From Streptomyces cyanogenus (GTDB taxonomy: Bacteria; Actinomycetota; Actinomycetes; Streptomycetales; Streptomycetaceae): 64,000 nt of DNA. The notes under the pieces were generated by a model. That model made no database searches, was not told the DNA's origin, and saw only the letters and a list, made by a program, of their open reading frames with translations. A program made the translations under genes and the position numbers. The DNA is taken from the NCBI RefSeq assembly GCF_017526105.1, contig NZ_CP071839.1:3338501-3402500 (forward strand), in the 5' to 3' direction. Positions 43,283 through 52,976 of the stretch are shown in pieces; the stretch's first letter is position 1; every line of letters begins with the position of its first letter.

Positions 43283-45160
43283 GTGCACGACACCAGCACG
43301 GGAAGCGACACCGGCACGGGAAGCGACACACGCACGGGAAGCACGGGAAACACCGCACGGCCGTCCAGACGCGCCGTCCTCACCGCCACCGCGGGCCTCA
43401 CCGCCGCGCTGACCGTACCGGCGACCGCCCACGCCGCCGCCCACGGCGTCCCCGGCGAACGCCGGCTGCGCGCCCTGATCTCCCGGATGACCCTGGAGGA
43501 GAAGGTCGGCCAGCTCTTCGTGATGCGGGTCTACGGCCACTCCGCCACCGCCCCGGACCAGGCCGACGTCGACGCCAACCTCAGGGAGATCGGTGTCCGC
43601 ACCGCCGCCGAGCTGATCGCGAAGTACCGCGTCGGCGGCATCATCTACTTCGCCTGGGCGCACAACACCCGTGACCCGCACCAGATCGCCGACCTGTCCA
43701 ACGGCATCCAGCGGGCCTCGCTGGACCAGCCGCGCGGCCTGCCGGTGCTCATCGCGACCGACCAGGAGCACGGGGCCGTCTGCCGGGTCGGCAGGCCCGC
43801 CACCCTCTTCCCCGGCGCCATGGCGGTCGGCGCGGGCGGCTCCCGCTCCGACGCGCGCACCCTCGGCCGGATCTCGGGCGCCGAACTGCGCGCGATGGGC
43901 ATCAACCAGGACTACTCCCCCGACGCCGACGTGAACGTCAACCCGGCCAACCCGGTCATCGGTGTCCGTTCCTTCGGCGCCGACCCGGACGCGGTCGCCG
44001 GGCTGGTCGCCGCGGAGGTGAGGGGCTATCAGGCGGCCGGGGTCGCCGCGACCGCGAAGCACTTCCCGGGCCACGGGGACACCGCCGTCGACAGCCACTA
44101 CGGCTTCCCGGTCATCACGCACAGCCGGGAGCTGTGGGAGGAACTGGACGCCGTACCCTTCCGGGCCGCGATCCGGGCCGGGATCGACTCCGTCATGACC
44201 GCGCACATCCAGTTCCCGGCCCTGGACGGCTCCGGCGACCCGGCCACCCTCTCCGGCCCGGTCATCACCGGCATCCTGCGCGGCGAACTCGGCTACGACG
44301 GGGTCGTGATCACCGACTCCCTGGGCATGCAGGGCGTGCGCACCAAGTACGGCGACGACCGGGTGCCGGTGCTCGCCCTCAAGGCCGGCGTGGACCAGCT
44401 GCTCAACCCGCCGTCGCTGGACGTGGCCTTCCACGCCGTGCTGAAGGCCGTGCGGGAGGGCGAGCTGACCGAGGCCCGGCTGGACGAATCGATCCTGCGC
44501 ATCCTGCGGCTGAAGGCCCGGCGCGGGCTCTTCGACGACCCCTGGGCCGACCCGGCGGCCGTCGACAGCACGGTGGGCACCAAGGCCCACCTGGCCAGGG
44601 CCGACCGCATCGCCGAACGCACCACCACCCTGCTGGTCAACGAGGGCGGCACCCTGCCTCTCGACCGCCGCCGGCAGCACAGGCTCCTGGTCGTCGGCGC
44701 CGACCTCGCCTCCCCGTCCGGCACCACCGGCCCGCCCACCGGCGTCCTGGCCGCCGCCCTCACCGAGCTGGGCTTCACCGCGACGGCCCTGCCCACCGGC
44801 ACCGCCCCCTCCGCGGCGACCGTCGACAAGGCGGTGACGGCCGCCCAGGACGCGGACGCGGTGGTCGTGGCCACCTACAACGTGACCGCGTCCAGCACCC
44901 AGCGCACCCTGGTGGAGCGCCTGCTGGGCACGGGCAGGCCGGTGGTCGCGGTGGCCGTCCGCAACCCGTACGACGTCGCGCAGTTCCCTGCCGTCCCGGC
45001 CTGCCTGGCCACGTACTGCTGGACGGACGTCGAACTGCGCGCCGCCGCCAGGGTCCTGGCCGGCCGGGTGCGCCCGCGCGGCACACTGCCGGTACCGGTC
45101 CAGCGGGCGGACGACCCTGCCCGGGTGCTGTATCCGATCGGGTACGGGCTGACGTACTAG
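43283..45160 (+). CDS. secreted beta-N-acetylhexosaminidase (GH3, NagZ-like)
   Basis: A 625-residue glycoside hydrolase family 3 protein that removes N-acetylglucosamine residues from peptidoglycan or chitin fragments. A long N-terminus with GSDTGTGSDTRTG repeats leads to SRRAVLT, a Tat twin-arginine signal. NagZ motifs follow: ATDQEHG, KHFPGHGDTAVDSH (catalytic His/Asp dyad) and ITDSLGMQG (nucleophile Asp). A second GH3 C-terminal domain follows. The GTG at 43283 follows GAAGGAGCGCAC. The long open frame extending to 41720 is an antisense artefact of aroA. Confidence 0.9.
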   Translation: MHDTSTGSDTGTGSDTRTGSTGNTARPSRRAVLTATAGLTAALTVPATAHAAAHGVPGERRLRALISRMTLEEKVGQLFVMRVYGHSATAPDQADVDANLREIGVRTAAELIAKYRVGGIIYFAWAHNTRDPHQIADLSNGIQRASLDQPRGLPVLIATDQEHGAVCRVGRPATLFPGAMAVGAGGSRSDARTLGRISGAELRAMGINQDYSPDADVNVNPANPVIGVRSFGADPDAVAGLVAAEVRGYQAAGVAATAKHFPGHGDTAVDSHYGFPVITHSRELWEELDAVPFRAAIRAGIDSVMTAHIQFPALDGSGDPATLSGPVITGILRGELGYDGVVITDSLGMQGVRTKYGDDRVPVLALKAGVDQLLNPPSLDVAFHAVLKAVREGELTEARLDESILRILRLKARRGLFDDPWADPAAVDSTVGTKAHLARADRIAERTTTLLVNEGGTLPLDRRRQHRLLVVGADLASPSGTTGPPTGVLAAALTELGFTATALPTGTAPSAATVDKAVTAAQDADAVVVATYNVTASSTQRTLVERLLGTGRPVVAVAVRNPYDVAQFPAVPACLATYCWTDVELRAAARVLAGRVRPRGTLPVPVQRADDPARVLYPIGYGLTY

Positions 45161-45282
45161 AGGCGCCCGCCCGTCGTCCGGCGTCTCCCCCGTACGGCCC
45201 CCTTCCGGCTGCGGCACATGCCACGGATGACCGATCCTGGCCGGGATGCGGGGCCGACGCCCCGCGCGACGGAGGAGGCGCC

Positions 45283-45600
45283 GTGACAGTCCTGACCCGG
45301 ATCCCGCTGGAGGGCGGAGGGTCCGTCCTGGTCGAGGCACCGGCCGGCCCGGAGGGACCGGTGCGGGCCGGACGCGTCGGTGAGTTCCTGCACGAGGCAC
45401 CGCAGACCCTGCAGGAGGCGCTGGAACCGGTCGCCCAGGCGGCCCAGAGCGCCCTGGACGAGCTGCGCAAGGCCCGGCCCGACGTGATCACGGTCGACTT
45501 CGGGGTGGACCTCACGGTCGAGGCGGGGGCGGTGATCACCAAGGGCCGGGCCGCCTGCCACCTCCAGGTGACGATGTCCTGGCAGAGCGCGCAGGCCTAG
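45283..45600 (+). CDS. Trypco1 (CU044_2847-type) domain protein
   Basis: A 105-residue protein with the trypsin-co-occurring domain 1 pattern: a beta hairpin (RIPLEGGGSVLVEA), a long helix (APQTLQEALEPVAQAAQSALDELRKA), then VDFGVDLTVEAGAVITKGRAACHLQVTMSW. In other genomes such domains sit beside trypsin-like effectors in conflict systems. Here no protease is adjacent. The GTG at 45283 follows GGAGGAGG. The stop codon abuts the MITE-like element. Confidence 0.8.
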   Translation: MTVLTRIPLEGGGSVLVEAPAGPEGPVRAGRVGEFLHEAPQTLQEALEPVAQAAQSALDELRKARPDVITVDFGVDLTVEAGAVITKGRAACHLQVTMSWQSAQA

Positions 45601-45797
45601 GGCCTGTCCGACAATTCGCGTCGTCGCCCGAAGGGCGGCCGCGCGGCGTCAGGTGCGTGCTCTGGGGGTCCCCCCGGCCGGAGGCTGGGGGAGTGCCGGA
45701 CCCAGGCCCTCGTACTGGACGTACTCGGGTCTGGGGCCGGTGCGGCGAGAGCGCGTGCATGGCGTCGCGCGGCAGACGGGAATTGTCAGACAGGCCC
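45600..45797. mobile_element. 198-bp MITE-like element
   Basis: 18-bp terminal inverted repeats, GGGCCTGTCCGACAATTC at 45600-45617 and its complement at 45780-45797 with one mismatch. CTAG at 45597-45600 and CTGG at 45797-45800 could be a degraded target duplication, as used by IS5/IS427-group elements. No transposase is encoded. The interior is GC-rich with hairpins (GGGGGTCCCCCC). The left end coincides with the last base of the Trypco1 stop codon. Confidence 0.7.
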
Positions 45798-45871
45798 TGG
45801 CAGGCCCCGTACCGGGCCGATCTGACGGCGGGCCGGCTCGCGCCCGCCGCCAGTCCCTCACCCGGCGGAGG

Positions 45872-47287
45872 CTACGGCCGCAGCGCCGGCTCCCGCTCCG
45901 GGTCCCGTACGTCCAGCTTCGCGTCGTACGTCGCCAGTGGCCTCGCCTCGGCCACGGTGGACGGGGAGGCGCCCGCCCACTTCAGGATGCGGGCCGTGGC
46001 GAGGTCCTTCTGGTCCGGGACGAGGCCCGCCACGTTCGCGCCGTGGTTCATGCCGGGTGCCGTGAAGACGTACGCGTCACGGGCGCCCGCGCCGAGGCGG
46101 AAGCGTTCCGAACCCCAGGGGTCGTTCTGGCCGTAGACGAAGAGCATGTGGTCGGCGTGGTGGCGCACCCACGTGTCCACGTCCCGCATCGCCCGCGGCT
46201 GGAAGCGCATCGGGATGGAGCGGGGGACGAAGTTGCGCGGCGGCTGGTAGCCGTAGCGGATCAGCTTCCGCTCGATGTGCGGGAAGTGGATCGTCGGGGC
46301 GCCCAGCTGCGTGCCCGCCTGGTAGTAGTACGGGGTGTACGTCTCCAGGCCCTGGTCCGTGTAGGCGGAGAAGCCGGAGATCGTGTCGACCGAGGTCCAG
46401 ATCTCCTCGTCGGTCGCGGTCGCCGCGTGCGCCGGGACGGTCTCGCAGTCCTTCAGCAGGCTGTACTGCCAGAAGCCCCAGACGTAGTCGAGGACGACGG
46501 CCTCGTAGGCCTTGTCGAGACCGCCGATGGTGTCGAAGGTGTAGCCCTTGTCGGCGGCGTACTGCGCGTACCGCTTCTCCAGCGGCTCACGGCGCACCAG
46601 TGCCTCCCGCTGGACCGCGTTCAGCCGGTCCCGGCACTCCTTGGTGCCGACCCGCTCGAAGAACCGGTCGTACGCCGAATCCTCCTTGTTCACGACGTCG
46701 TTGGGGGCGACGTACGCCACGACGCCGTCCATGTCGCGGGGGTAGAAGCGCTCGTAGTACGTCGCCGTCATGCCGCCCTTGGAGCCGCCGGTGGCCAGCC
46801 AGTTGGCGGAGTAGAGGGGCTTCAGGGCCTGGTACACGCGGTGCTGGTCGCTCGCCGCCTGCCAGATGTCCAGCTTGGACCAGTCGGCCGGGTCGGGGCG
46901 GGACGGGGTGAAGAAGCGGTACTCCAGGGAGACCTGGTTGCCGTCCACGATCTGGGTGGGCTCGCGGCGCGACGGGTTGGTGGAGACGTTGTAGCCGCTG
47001 GTGTAGAAGACCGTCGGGCGGCTCACGTCCTTGTGCAGCACGGTGATGCGCTGCTGGAAGGTGCCCCGGTCCGGGTGGCGGTGGTCGATCGGCTGGGTGT
47101 AGTTCAGGACGAAGTAGCGGTAGCCGGGATACGGCTTCTCCTGGACGAGACTCATGCCGGGTATCGACAGGAGCCGGTCCTTGATGTCGGTGGGCTCGGG
47201 CTCGGCGGCGGTGGCCGCGCCGGTTGCCGTGCTCAGCGTGCCTATGAAGACCGTGAGCGCCAGCAGCCATCTGAGCGCCTTGCGCAT
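45872..47287 (-). CDS. secreted S28/PS-10 family serine peptidase
   Basis: A 471-residue exported serine peptidase. Signal peptide (MRKALRWLLALTVFIGTLS, cleavage after ATA). The nucleophile is Ser in ATGGSKGGMTA. The acid is probably the Asp in YGQNDPWGS and the His in APGMNHGANV. PS-10/S28 members release short peptides from the N-terminus (tripeptidyl or prolyl type); S. lividans Tap-like activity is a known comparison. ATG 47287 follows GGGGAGA. Two residues of alternative N-terminus are possible. Confidence 0.88.
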   Translation of the reverse strand: MRKALRWLLALTVFIGTLSTATGAATAAEPEPTDIKDRLLSIPGMSLVQEKPYPGYRYFVLNYTQPIDHRHPDRGTFQQRITVLHKDVSRPTVFYTSGYNVSTNPSRREPTQIVDGNQVSLEYRFFTPSRPDPADWSKLDIWQAASDQHRVYQALKPLYSANWLATGGSKGGMTATYYERFYPRDMDGVVAYVAPNDVVNKEDSAYDRFFERVGTKECRDRLNAVQREALVRREPLEKRYAQYAADKGYTFDTIGGLDKAYEAVVLDYVWGFWQYSLLKDCETVPAHAATATDEEIWTSVDTISGFSAYTDQGLETYTPYYYQAGTQLGAPTIHFPHIERKLIRYGYQPPRNFVPRSIPMRFQPRAMRDVDTWVRHHADHMLFVYGQNDPWGSERFRLGAGARDAYVFTAPGMNHGANVAGLVPDQKDLATARILKWAGASPSTVAEARPLATYDAKLDVRDPEREPALRP

Positions 47288-47401
47288 GCGCACTCTCCCC
47301 TGTGAGACAGATGTGCGCCGGAAGCTATCCCAGCAACTTGCCTCACACCAGGGGGATTTGAGTGCTCCTCGTCACCCCGGCACCGGGCCGGGGCCGGGCG
47401 C

Positions 47402-47809
47402 TCAGCACAGGGTCCAGCCGGAGCTGACCGAGTACCGGCCCACCGCGCCCCTGATCCAGACACAGCGGTGGCCGGCGTGCACGGTCACCGGGCCGGCGTG
47501 GTACCGGTAACGGCCGCTGTCGACGACGGGCCGGTTGCCGCGGGCCTGCACGCTGACCGACATGGTCCGGGCGGCGCCGGGGTCCTTCGCAACCGTGACG
47601 GCACAGACGTAGCCGTTGCGCTGGTAGACCCGGGTGACGCCGGTCTTGAACGGCAGGGTCTTCACCACCCGCCCGGCGCAGGCGCCGGACGATCCCGCCG
47701 CCTGCGCGGTCCCCGTCGCCGTGAGCGTGAGCGCCCCGGACACGGCCAGCACGGCCGCGGCGAGCGCCAGTCGCCCGCGCAGTCGTCGGCCTGTCGCACC
47801 ACTGTCCAC
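47402..47809 (-). CDS. small secreted cysteine-containing protein
   Basis: A 135-residue protein. The GTG at 47809 has GGGGAGGACGACA upstream. A signal peptide (RLRGRLALAAAVLAVSGALT, cleaved near AQA) is followed by a mature ~90 residues with four cysteines (GACAG, YVCAV, HRCVW, WTLC) and a beta-rich pattern. No family is recognised. It lies upstream of the S28 peptidase gene, separated by about 115 bases. Confidence 0.7.
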   Translation of the reverse strand: MDSGATGRRLRGRLALAAAVLAVSGALTLTATGTAQAAGSSGACAGRVVKTLPFKTGVTRVYQRNGYVCAVTVAKDPGAARTMSVSVQARGNRPVVDSGRYRYHAGPVTVHAGHRCVWIRGAVGRYSVSSGWTLC

Positions 47810-47920
47810 TGTCGTCCTCCCCGTAATCGGACACACTCCCGGATGCCCGTACTGATGTACGGACGCACGGGTGTGTCGGATGGTTGCACGACCGTCAGGG
47901 ATGCACCTCGGCCCCGGGGC

Positions 47921-50900
47921 TCAGCGGGACACGCCGACCGGCTCCTCCGGCTCGGACTGGCCGACGAAGGTCCGCCACAGCTCGGCGTACCGGCCGCCGC
48001 GGGCCAGCAGCTCCTCGTGGGTGCCGTCCTCCACGACCCGGCCGCGGTCCAGCACCACCACCCGGTCCGCGCGGGCCGCGGTGGTGAGCCGGTGCGCGAC
48101 GACCAGCGTCGTACGGCGGCCCGCCAGCCGGTCGGTGGCCTGGTTGACCTGGGCCTCGGTGGCCAGGTCCAGGGCGGCCGTGGCCTCGTCCAGCAGCAGG
48201 ATGTCCGGGTCGACCAGTTCCGCGCGGGCCAGCGCGATCAGCTGGCGCTGTCCGGCCGAGAGGTTGCGGCCGCGCTCGGCGACCTCGTGCAGATAGCCGC
48301 CCTCCAGCGTCGCGATCATCTCGTGCGCGCCGACCGCGCGGGCCGCCGCCTCCACCTCGGCGTCGGTGGCGTCGGGGCGGCCGTAGGCGATGGCGTCGCG
48401 GATGGTGCCCGGGAAGAGGTACGCCTCCTGCGGCACCACCCCGAGCCGGTGCCGGTACGCGGTGAGGTCCAGGGCGCGCAGGTCCGTGCCGTCGACCGTG
48501 ACCCGCCCGGCGGTCGGGTCGTAGAACCGCGCGACCAGCTTGACCAGGGTCGACTTGCCGGCGCCCGTCTCCCCGACGAACGCGACCGTCTGCCCCGCCG
48601 GGACGGTCAGGTCGACGCCGGACAGCGCCTCCTCCTCGTCGCCGTACGAGAAGTGCACGCCCTCGAAGGCGATGTCACCGCGCAGGGAGAGCACGTCGAG
48701 GGGCTCGGTGGCGGACCGCGTGGACGTCGGCTCGCGCAGCAGCTCCTGGATGCGGCCCAGCGAGACCGTGGCCTGCTGGTAGCCGTCGAAGACCTGGGAG
48801 AGCTGCTGGACGGGCGCGAAGAACAGGTCGATGTAGAGCAGGTACGCCACCAGGGCGCCGGTCGTCAGCGTGGCCGCCTCCACCCGGCCCGCGCCCGCGA
48901 TCAGCACGGCCGCCGCGGCGACCGAGGAGAGCAGCTGCACGAACGGGAAGTAGACCGAGATCAGCCGCTGGCCATGGATACGGGCGCTCCGGTAGGCGTC
49001 ACTGCGCTCGGCGAACCGGCGACCGCCGTCCCGCTCCCGCCGGAAGGCCTGCACGATCCGCAGCCCGGCCACGGTCTCCTGGAGATCGGCGTTCACCGTG
49101 GAGACCCGCTCGCGGGCGAGTTCGTACGCCTTCACGCTCGCCCGGCGGAAGAAGAAGGTGGCCACGAACAGCGGCGGCAGGGTCGCGAAGACGACCAGCG
49201 CGAGCTGGAGGTCGAGCACCAGCAGGGCGACCATGATCCCGAAGAAGGTGACGACCGAGACGAACGCGGTGACCAGGCCGGTCTGCAGGAAGGTGGAGAG
49301 CGCGTCGACGTCCGTCGTCATCCGGGTCATGATCCGGCCGGTCAGCTCGCGCTCGTAGTAGTCCAGGCCGAGCCGCTGGAGCTGCGCGAAGATCTTCAGC
49401 CGCAGCGCGTACAGCACGCGCTCGCCGGTACGGCCGGTCATCCGGGTCTCGCCGACCTGCGCGGCCCACTGGACGAGCACGGTCAGCAGGCCGAGCAGCG
49501 CCGCCGCCCAGACCGCGCCGATCGCCATCTTCGTGACGCCCGAGTCGATGCCGTGCCGGATCAGCACCGGCAGCAGCAGGCCGGCGCCCGCGTCGACGGC
49601 GACCAGCAGCAGGCTGACGAGCAGGGGCAGTCCGAAACCGCGCAGCAGGCGGCGCAGGCCGTAGGAGTCCTCGGGCAGGACCGCGCGGCCCTCGTCGATG
49701 TCCGGGGTGTCGGTGGCCGGGGGCAGCGCCTCCACCTGGGCGAGCAGCTCCGGGGTGGCCGGGGTGCCGGACAGGGCTGTGTCCTTGGGTTCGCGGTCGC
49801 CGGTCCACAGCCGGGGGGTCACCCCGCGCTCGGCGTCGAACTCGGCGTCCAGCTCGTCCCGGACGGAGGTGTCCTCCTGCGGCTCGGCCGGGCGGGCGTG
49901 GCCCGGGGAGACCCCGCCCAGCTCGTCGGGGTCGGTGAGCAGCCGGCGGTAGAGGGCCGAGCGCTCCTGGAGCTCGTCGTGGGTGCCGAGGTCGGCGAGC
50001 CGGCCGCCGTCGAGGACGGCGATGCGGTCGGCGAGGTTCAGGGTGGAGCGGCGGTGGGCGATGAGCAGGGTCGTACGGCCCCGCATCACGTGCGCCAGCG
50101 CCTCGTGGATCTCGTGCTCGACGCGGGCGTCCACGGCCGAGGTGGCGTCGTCCAGGACCAGCAGGCGGGGGTCGGTGAGCAGGGCGCGGGCGAGCGCGAC
50201 GCGCTGGCGCTGGCCCCCGGAGAGGGTCAGGCCCTGCTCGCCGACCTTGGTGTCGTAGCCGCGCGGCAGCTCCCTGATGAAACGGTCCGCCTGGGCGGCG
50301 CGGGCGGCGGCCTCGATCTCCTCCTGGGTGGCGTCCGGGCGGCCGTAGGCGATGTTGTTGCGGACGGTGTCGGAGAAGAGGAACGAATCTTCCGGAACCA
50401 GGCCGATCGCGGCCCGCAGCGAGTCCAGGGTCAGCTCGCGCACGTCGTGGCCGCCGATCAGGACGGCGCCGTGGGTGACGTCGTAGAAGCGCGGCAGGAG
50501 CAGGGAGAGAGTGGACTTGCCGGAGCCGGAGGAGCCGACGACGGCGAGGGTCTCGCCAGGCCGGATCTCGAAGCTCAGCCCGTCCAGCACGGGATGCTCG
50601 TGGTCGTAGCCGAAGGACACGTCGTCGAACTCGACGGTCGCGGGCGCGTCGGCGGGCAGCTCCTTGGTGCCCTCCTTCAGGGTGGGCTCGGTGTCGATCA
50701 GCTCCAGGACGCGCTCGGTGCCGGCCCGGGCCTGCTGGCCGACCGTGAGGACCATCGCGAGCATGCGGACCGGGCCGACCAGCTGGGCCAGGTAGGTGGA
50801 GAAGGCGACGAAGGTGCCGAGCGTGATGTGACCGCGTACGGCGAGCCAGCCGCCGAGGGCCAGCATGGCGACCTGGCCGAGCGCCGGGACGGCCTGGAGC

Positions 50901-51640
50901 GCCGGGGTGTACCTGCTGTTCAGGCGGATCGTGCGCAGGCGGCCCGCGAACAGCCGGCGGCCGACCTCGCGCAGCTTGTTCGTCTCCTGGTCCTCCTGCC
51001 CGAAGCCCTTCACCACGCGGACACCGCTCACCGCGCCGTCCACCACGCCGGCCACGGCGGCGGCCTGGGCCTGGGCGTACCAGGTGGCGGGGTGGAGCCT
51101 GCTGCGGCTGCGCTTGGCGATCCAGCCGAGGGCGGGCGCGACGGCCAGGGCGACCAGGGTCAGCGGCAGCGACAGCCACGCCATGATCACCAGGGACATC
51201 AGGAAGAGCAGGACGTTCCCGATGGTCATCGGGAGCATGAAGAGCAGGCCCTGGATCAGCTGGAGGTCGCTGGTGGCTCGGCCGACGACCTGCCCGGTGG
51301 ACAGCTCGTCCTGGCGGCGGCCGTCCAGCCGGGTGATCGTGCCGTACATCTCGGTCCGCAGGTCGTGCTGGACGTCCAGGGCGAGCCGGCCGCCGTAGAA
51401 GCGGCGTATGTAGGTGAGGGCGTAGACGAGGAGGGCCGCGCCGACGAGGGCGCCGGCCCAGGGGGCCATGTCGCGCGTGCGGGCGCCGATCACGTCGTCG
51501 ATGATCACCTTGGTGATCAGCGGGACGACGGCCAGGACGGCCATGCCGGCGAGTGACGAGCCGAGGGCCAGGACGACGTCCTTCGGATACCGCCAGGCGT
51601 ATCCCGCCAGGCGTCGTGCCCATCCCCGTTGCGCTGCCAC
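47921..51640 (-). CDS. tandem-fused ABC exporter (TMD-NBD-TMD-NBD)
   Basis: A 1239-residue single-chain ABC exporter. The first half has a six-helix membrane domain, Walker A VVGSSGSGKST, signature LSGGQRQRVAL and LLVLDDATSAVD. The second half repeats the layout with FVGETGAGKST, signature LSAGQRQLIAL (Gly to Ala) and ILLLDEATAALD. The linker (~590-640) is acidic and Pro-rich. Most relatives are two half-size genes, so the fusion is unusual in form. GTG 51640 follows GGAAGGCACC. It is likely a drug or lipid exporter. A 1362-codon antisense frame is ignored. Confidence 0.93.
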   Translation of the reverse strand: MAAQRGWARRLAGYAWRYPKDVVLALGSSLAGMAVLAVVPLITKVIIDDVIGARTRDMAPWAGALVGAALLVYALTYIRRFYGGRLALDVQHDLRTEMYGTITRLDGRRQDELSTGQVVGRATSDLQLIQGLLFMLPMTIGNVLLFLMSLVIMAWLSLPLTLVALAVAPALGWIAKRSRSRLHPATWYAQAQAAAVAGVVDGAVSGVRVVKGFGQEDQETNKLREVGRRLFAGRLRTIRLNSRYTPALQAVPALGQVAMLALGGWLAVRGHITLGTFVAFSTYLAQLVGPVRMLAMVLTVGQQARAGTERVLELIDTEPTLKEGTKELPADAPATVEFDDVSFGYDHEHPVLDGLSFEIRPGETLAVVGSSGSGKSTLSLLLPRFYDVTHGAVLIGGHDVRELTLDSLRAAIGLVPEDSFLFSDTVRNNIAYGRPDATQEEIEAAARAAQADRFIRELPRGYDTKVGEQGLTLSGGQRQRVALARALLTDPRLLVLDDATSAVDARVEHEIHEALAHVMRGRTTLLIAHRRSTLNLADRIAVLDGGRLADLGTHDELQERSALYRRLLTDPDELGGVSPGHARPAEPQEDTSVRDELDAEFDAERGVTPRLWTGDREPKDTALSGTPATPELLAQVEALPPATDTPDIDEGRAVLPEDSYGLRRLLRGFGLPLLVSLLLVAVDAGAGLLLPVLIRHGIDSGVTKMAIGAVWAAALLGLLTVLVQWAAQVGETRMTGRTGERVLYALRLKIFAQLQRLGLDYYERELTGRIMTRMTTDVDALSTFLQTGLVTAFVSVVTFFGIMVALLVLDLQLALVVFATLPPLFVATFFFRRASVKAYELARERVSTVNADLQETVAGLRIVQAFRRERDGGRRFAERSDAYRSARIHGQRLISVYFPFVQLLSSVAAAAVLIAGAGRVEAATLTTGALVAYLLYIDLFFAPVQQLSQVFDGYQQATVSLGRIQELLREPTSTRSATEPLDVLSLRGDIAFEGVHFSYGDEEEALSGVDLTVPAGQTVAFVGETGAGKSTLVKLVARFYDPTAGRVTVDGTDLRALDLTAYRHRLGVVPQEAYLFPGTIRDAIAYGRPDATDAEVEAAARAVGAHEMIATLEGGYLHEVAERGRNLSAGQRQLIALARAELVDPDILLLDEATAALDLATEAQVNQATDRLAGRRTTLVVAHRLTTAARADRVVVLDRGRVVEDGTHEELLARGGRYAELWRTFVGQSEPEEPVGVSR

Positions 51641-51810
51641 GCCGGTGCCTTCCGTTCGACCTGCTCTACCGCAGACACCAACGCCACGGGGAGCGGATTT
51701 CATCCCTCCGCAACGAACGGCTCCGCTGGGTCCGGCCCCCGTGACACTGCGACGCGGACACGTCACCGCAGAACCCGTAGGTGACGTACGTCAGACCGTC
51801 CCGGGAGGCG

Positions 51811-52731
51811 TCAGCCCTGCGGCGGTACGGCGACGAACGCCTCGCTCGGCGAGTCGGTCGGGGTGTAGCGGGTGACACCGGGCGTGGTCGGCACCAGGTC
51901 CTTGTGGATCACCTTGGACACGTTCTGGATGGTGGTCACGCCGTAGTCCATGGTGCTGTCGTCCTGGGTCAGCACGGTGATCATGTAGTCGTGGCCGGCG
52001 CCGTTGAAGGTGCCCAGGCTGTGCACCCGCCAGCCATGCGTGGAGCGCTGCAGCCAGCCGTTCTTCACGTGCACGGCGACGGAGGACGGCGCCCCGGCCG
52101 GGGTGCCCCAGCGCTGGTCCGCGACGACCTGGCCCATCAGCTTGAGGATGTAGGCGCGGGCGTTGTCGCTCAGCACACTGTTCCTGGCGGTGACGAGTTT
52201 GAGCAGCTTCTGCTCGTCATTGACGTTCTCCTGGGTCAGACCCCAGTAACCGTCCGCGCCCGGCACGGTCTTCGTCATGCCGGCGGCCGTCAGGAACCCC
52301 TGGATCTTCGCCACGCCCAACTGCTTCCACAGCTTGCTGGTCGCGTCGTTGTCCGACTCGGTGATCATGGCCGTGGCGAGTGCGTCCTCGGTGTCGGTCA
52401 GGTACCGGTTGCTCTTCTTCGCGTCCCACAGCAGCGTGGCGAGCACGGTGACCTTCACGGTGCTGGCCGAGTCGAAGGCGGTGGTGGCGTTCAGGGTGCA
52501 GGTGGTGCCGGTGGAGCGGTCGTACAGACCGAGGCCGACGGTGCCCTCGCGGTTCGCGAGGGCGGCCGTGATGTCCTTCTTCAGCTTGGCGGCCAGGCCC
52601 GCCTTGGCGGACGTGCAGTCGACGGTGGCCGTCGGTGCCGCCGTGGCCGGAAGGGCGGTGGTGCAGACGAGCAGCGTGGCAGCGAAGGCGGTGGTGAATG
52701 CCCCGGCTCTGCGGGATATCCGGTGGGTCAT
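51811..52731 (-). CDS. secreted serine beta-lactamase-fold protein (copy 1)
   Basis: A 306-residue exported class-A-like serine hydrolase. Signal peptide (SRRAGAFTTAFAATLLV, cleaved near ATAA). Catalytic motifs are S90-TVK, SDN (126-128) and KNG in HVKNGW in place of KTG. Two cysteines (C39, C78) may form a disulfide. It is close to the neighbouring copy at 52977-53900. Such proteins are beta-lactamase-like enzymes or transpeptidase relatives; the altered third motif makes a classic beta-lactamase uncertain. Confidence 0.85.
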   Translation of the reverse strand: MTHRISRRAGAFTTAFAATLLVCTTALPATAAPTATVDCTSAKAGLAAKLKKDITAALANREGTVGLGLYDRSTGTTCTLNATTAFDSASTVKVTVLATLLWDAKKSNRYLTDTEDALATAMITESDNDATSKLWKQLGVAKIQGFLTAAGMTKTVPGADGYWGLTQENVNDEQKLLKLVTARNSVLSDNARAYILKLMGQVVADQRWGTPAGAPSSVAVHVKNGWLQRSTHGWRVHSLGTFNGAGHDYMITVLTQDDSTMDYGVTTIQNVSKVIHKDLVPTTPGVTRYTPTDSPSEAFVAVPPQG

Positions 52732-52889
52732 GAAGACTTCCCCCTGTGACGTCGGTCGGGCGTCCTGCGGGTACGCATGTTCGCAGTACGGGAGTTCGCA
52801 GGATCAGGGGGGGTCGGCCATCGGGCCGGCAGCCCGTCGGCGAGGGCCGGGCGACGGCCGATACGCGTACTGCGGCGGCCTGTTGACGC

Positions 52890-52971
52890 GGCCTCACGCC
52901 GCCTGGACGCCTGCGCCCGCCCCGGCCGAGGCCGGCCGGCAGCGCAGGACCTCGCGGGGCGGCGTGAGGCC
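52890..52971 (-). terminator. large hairpin after copy 2 of the beta-lactamase-like genes
   Basis: A 14-bp perfect stem, GGCCTCACGCCGCC (52890-52903) with GGCGGCGTGAGGCC (52958-52971). An inner CCTGCGC/GCGCAGG pair further stabilises it. Intergenic 52732-52976 contains no gene. Confidence 0.65.
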
Positions 52972-52976
52972 CGGGC

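Noticed and set aside
47468..51556. 1362-codon plus-strand frame
   Set aside because: Antisense to the ABC exporter; charged repetitive composition typical of a reverse-frame artefact.
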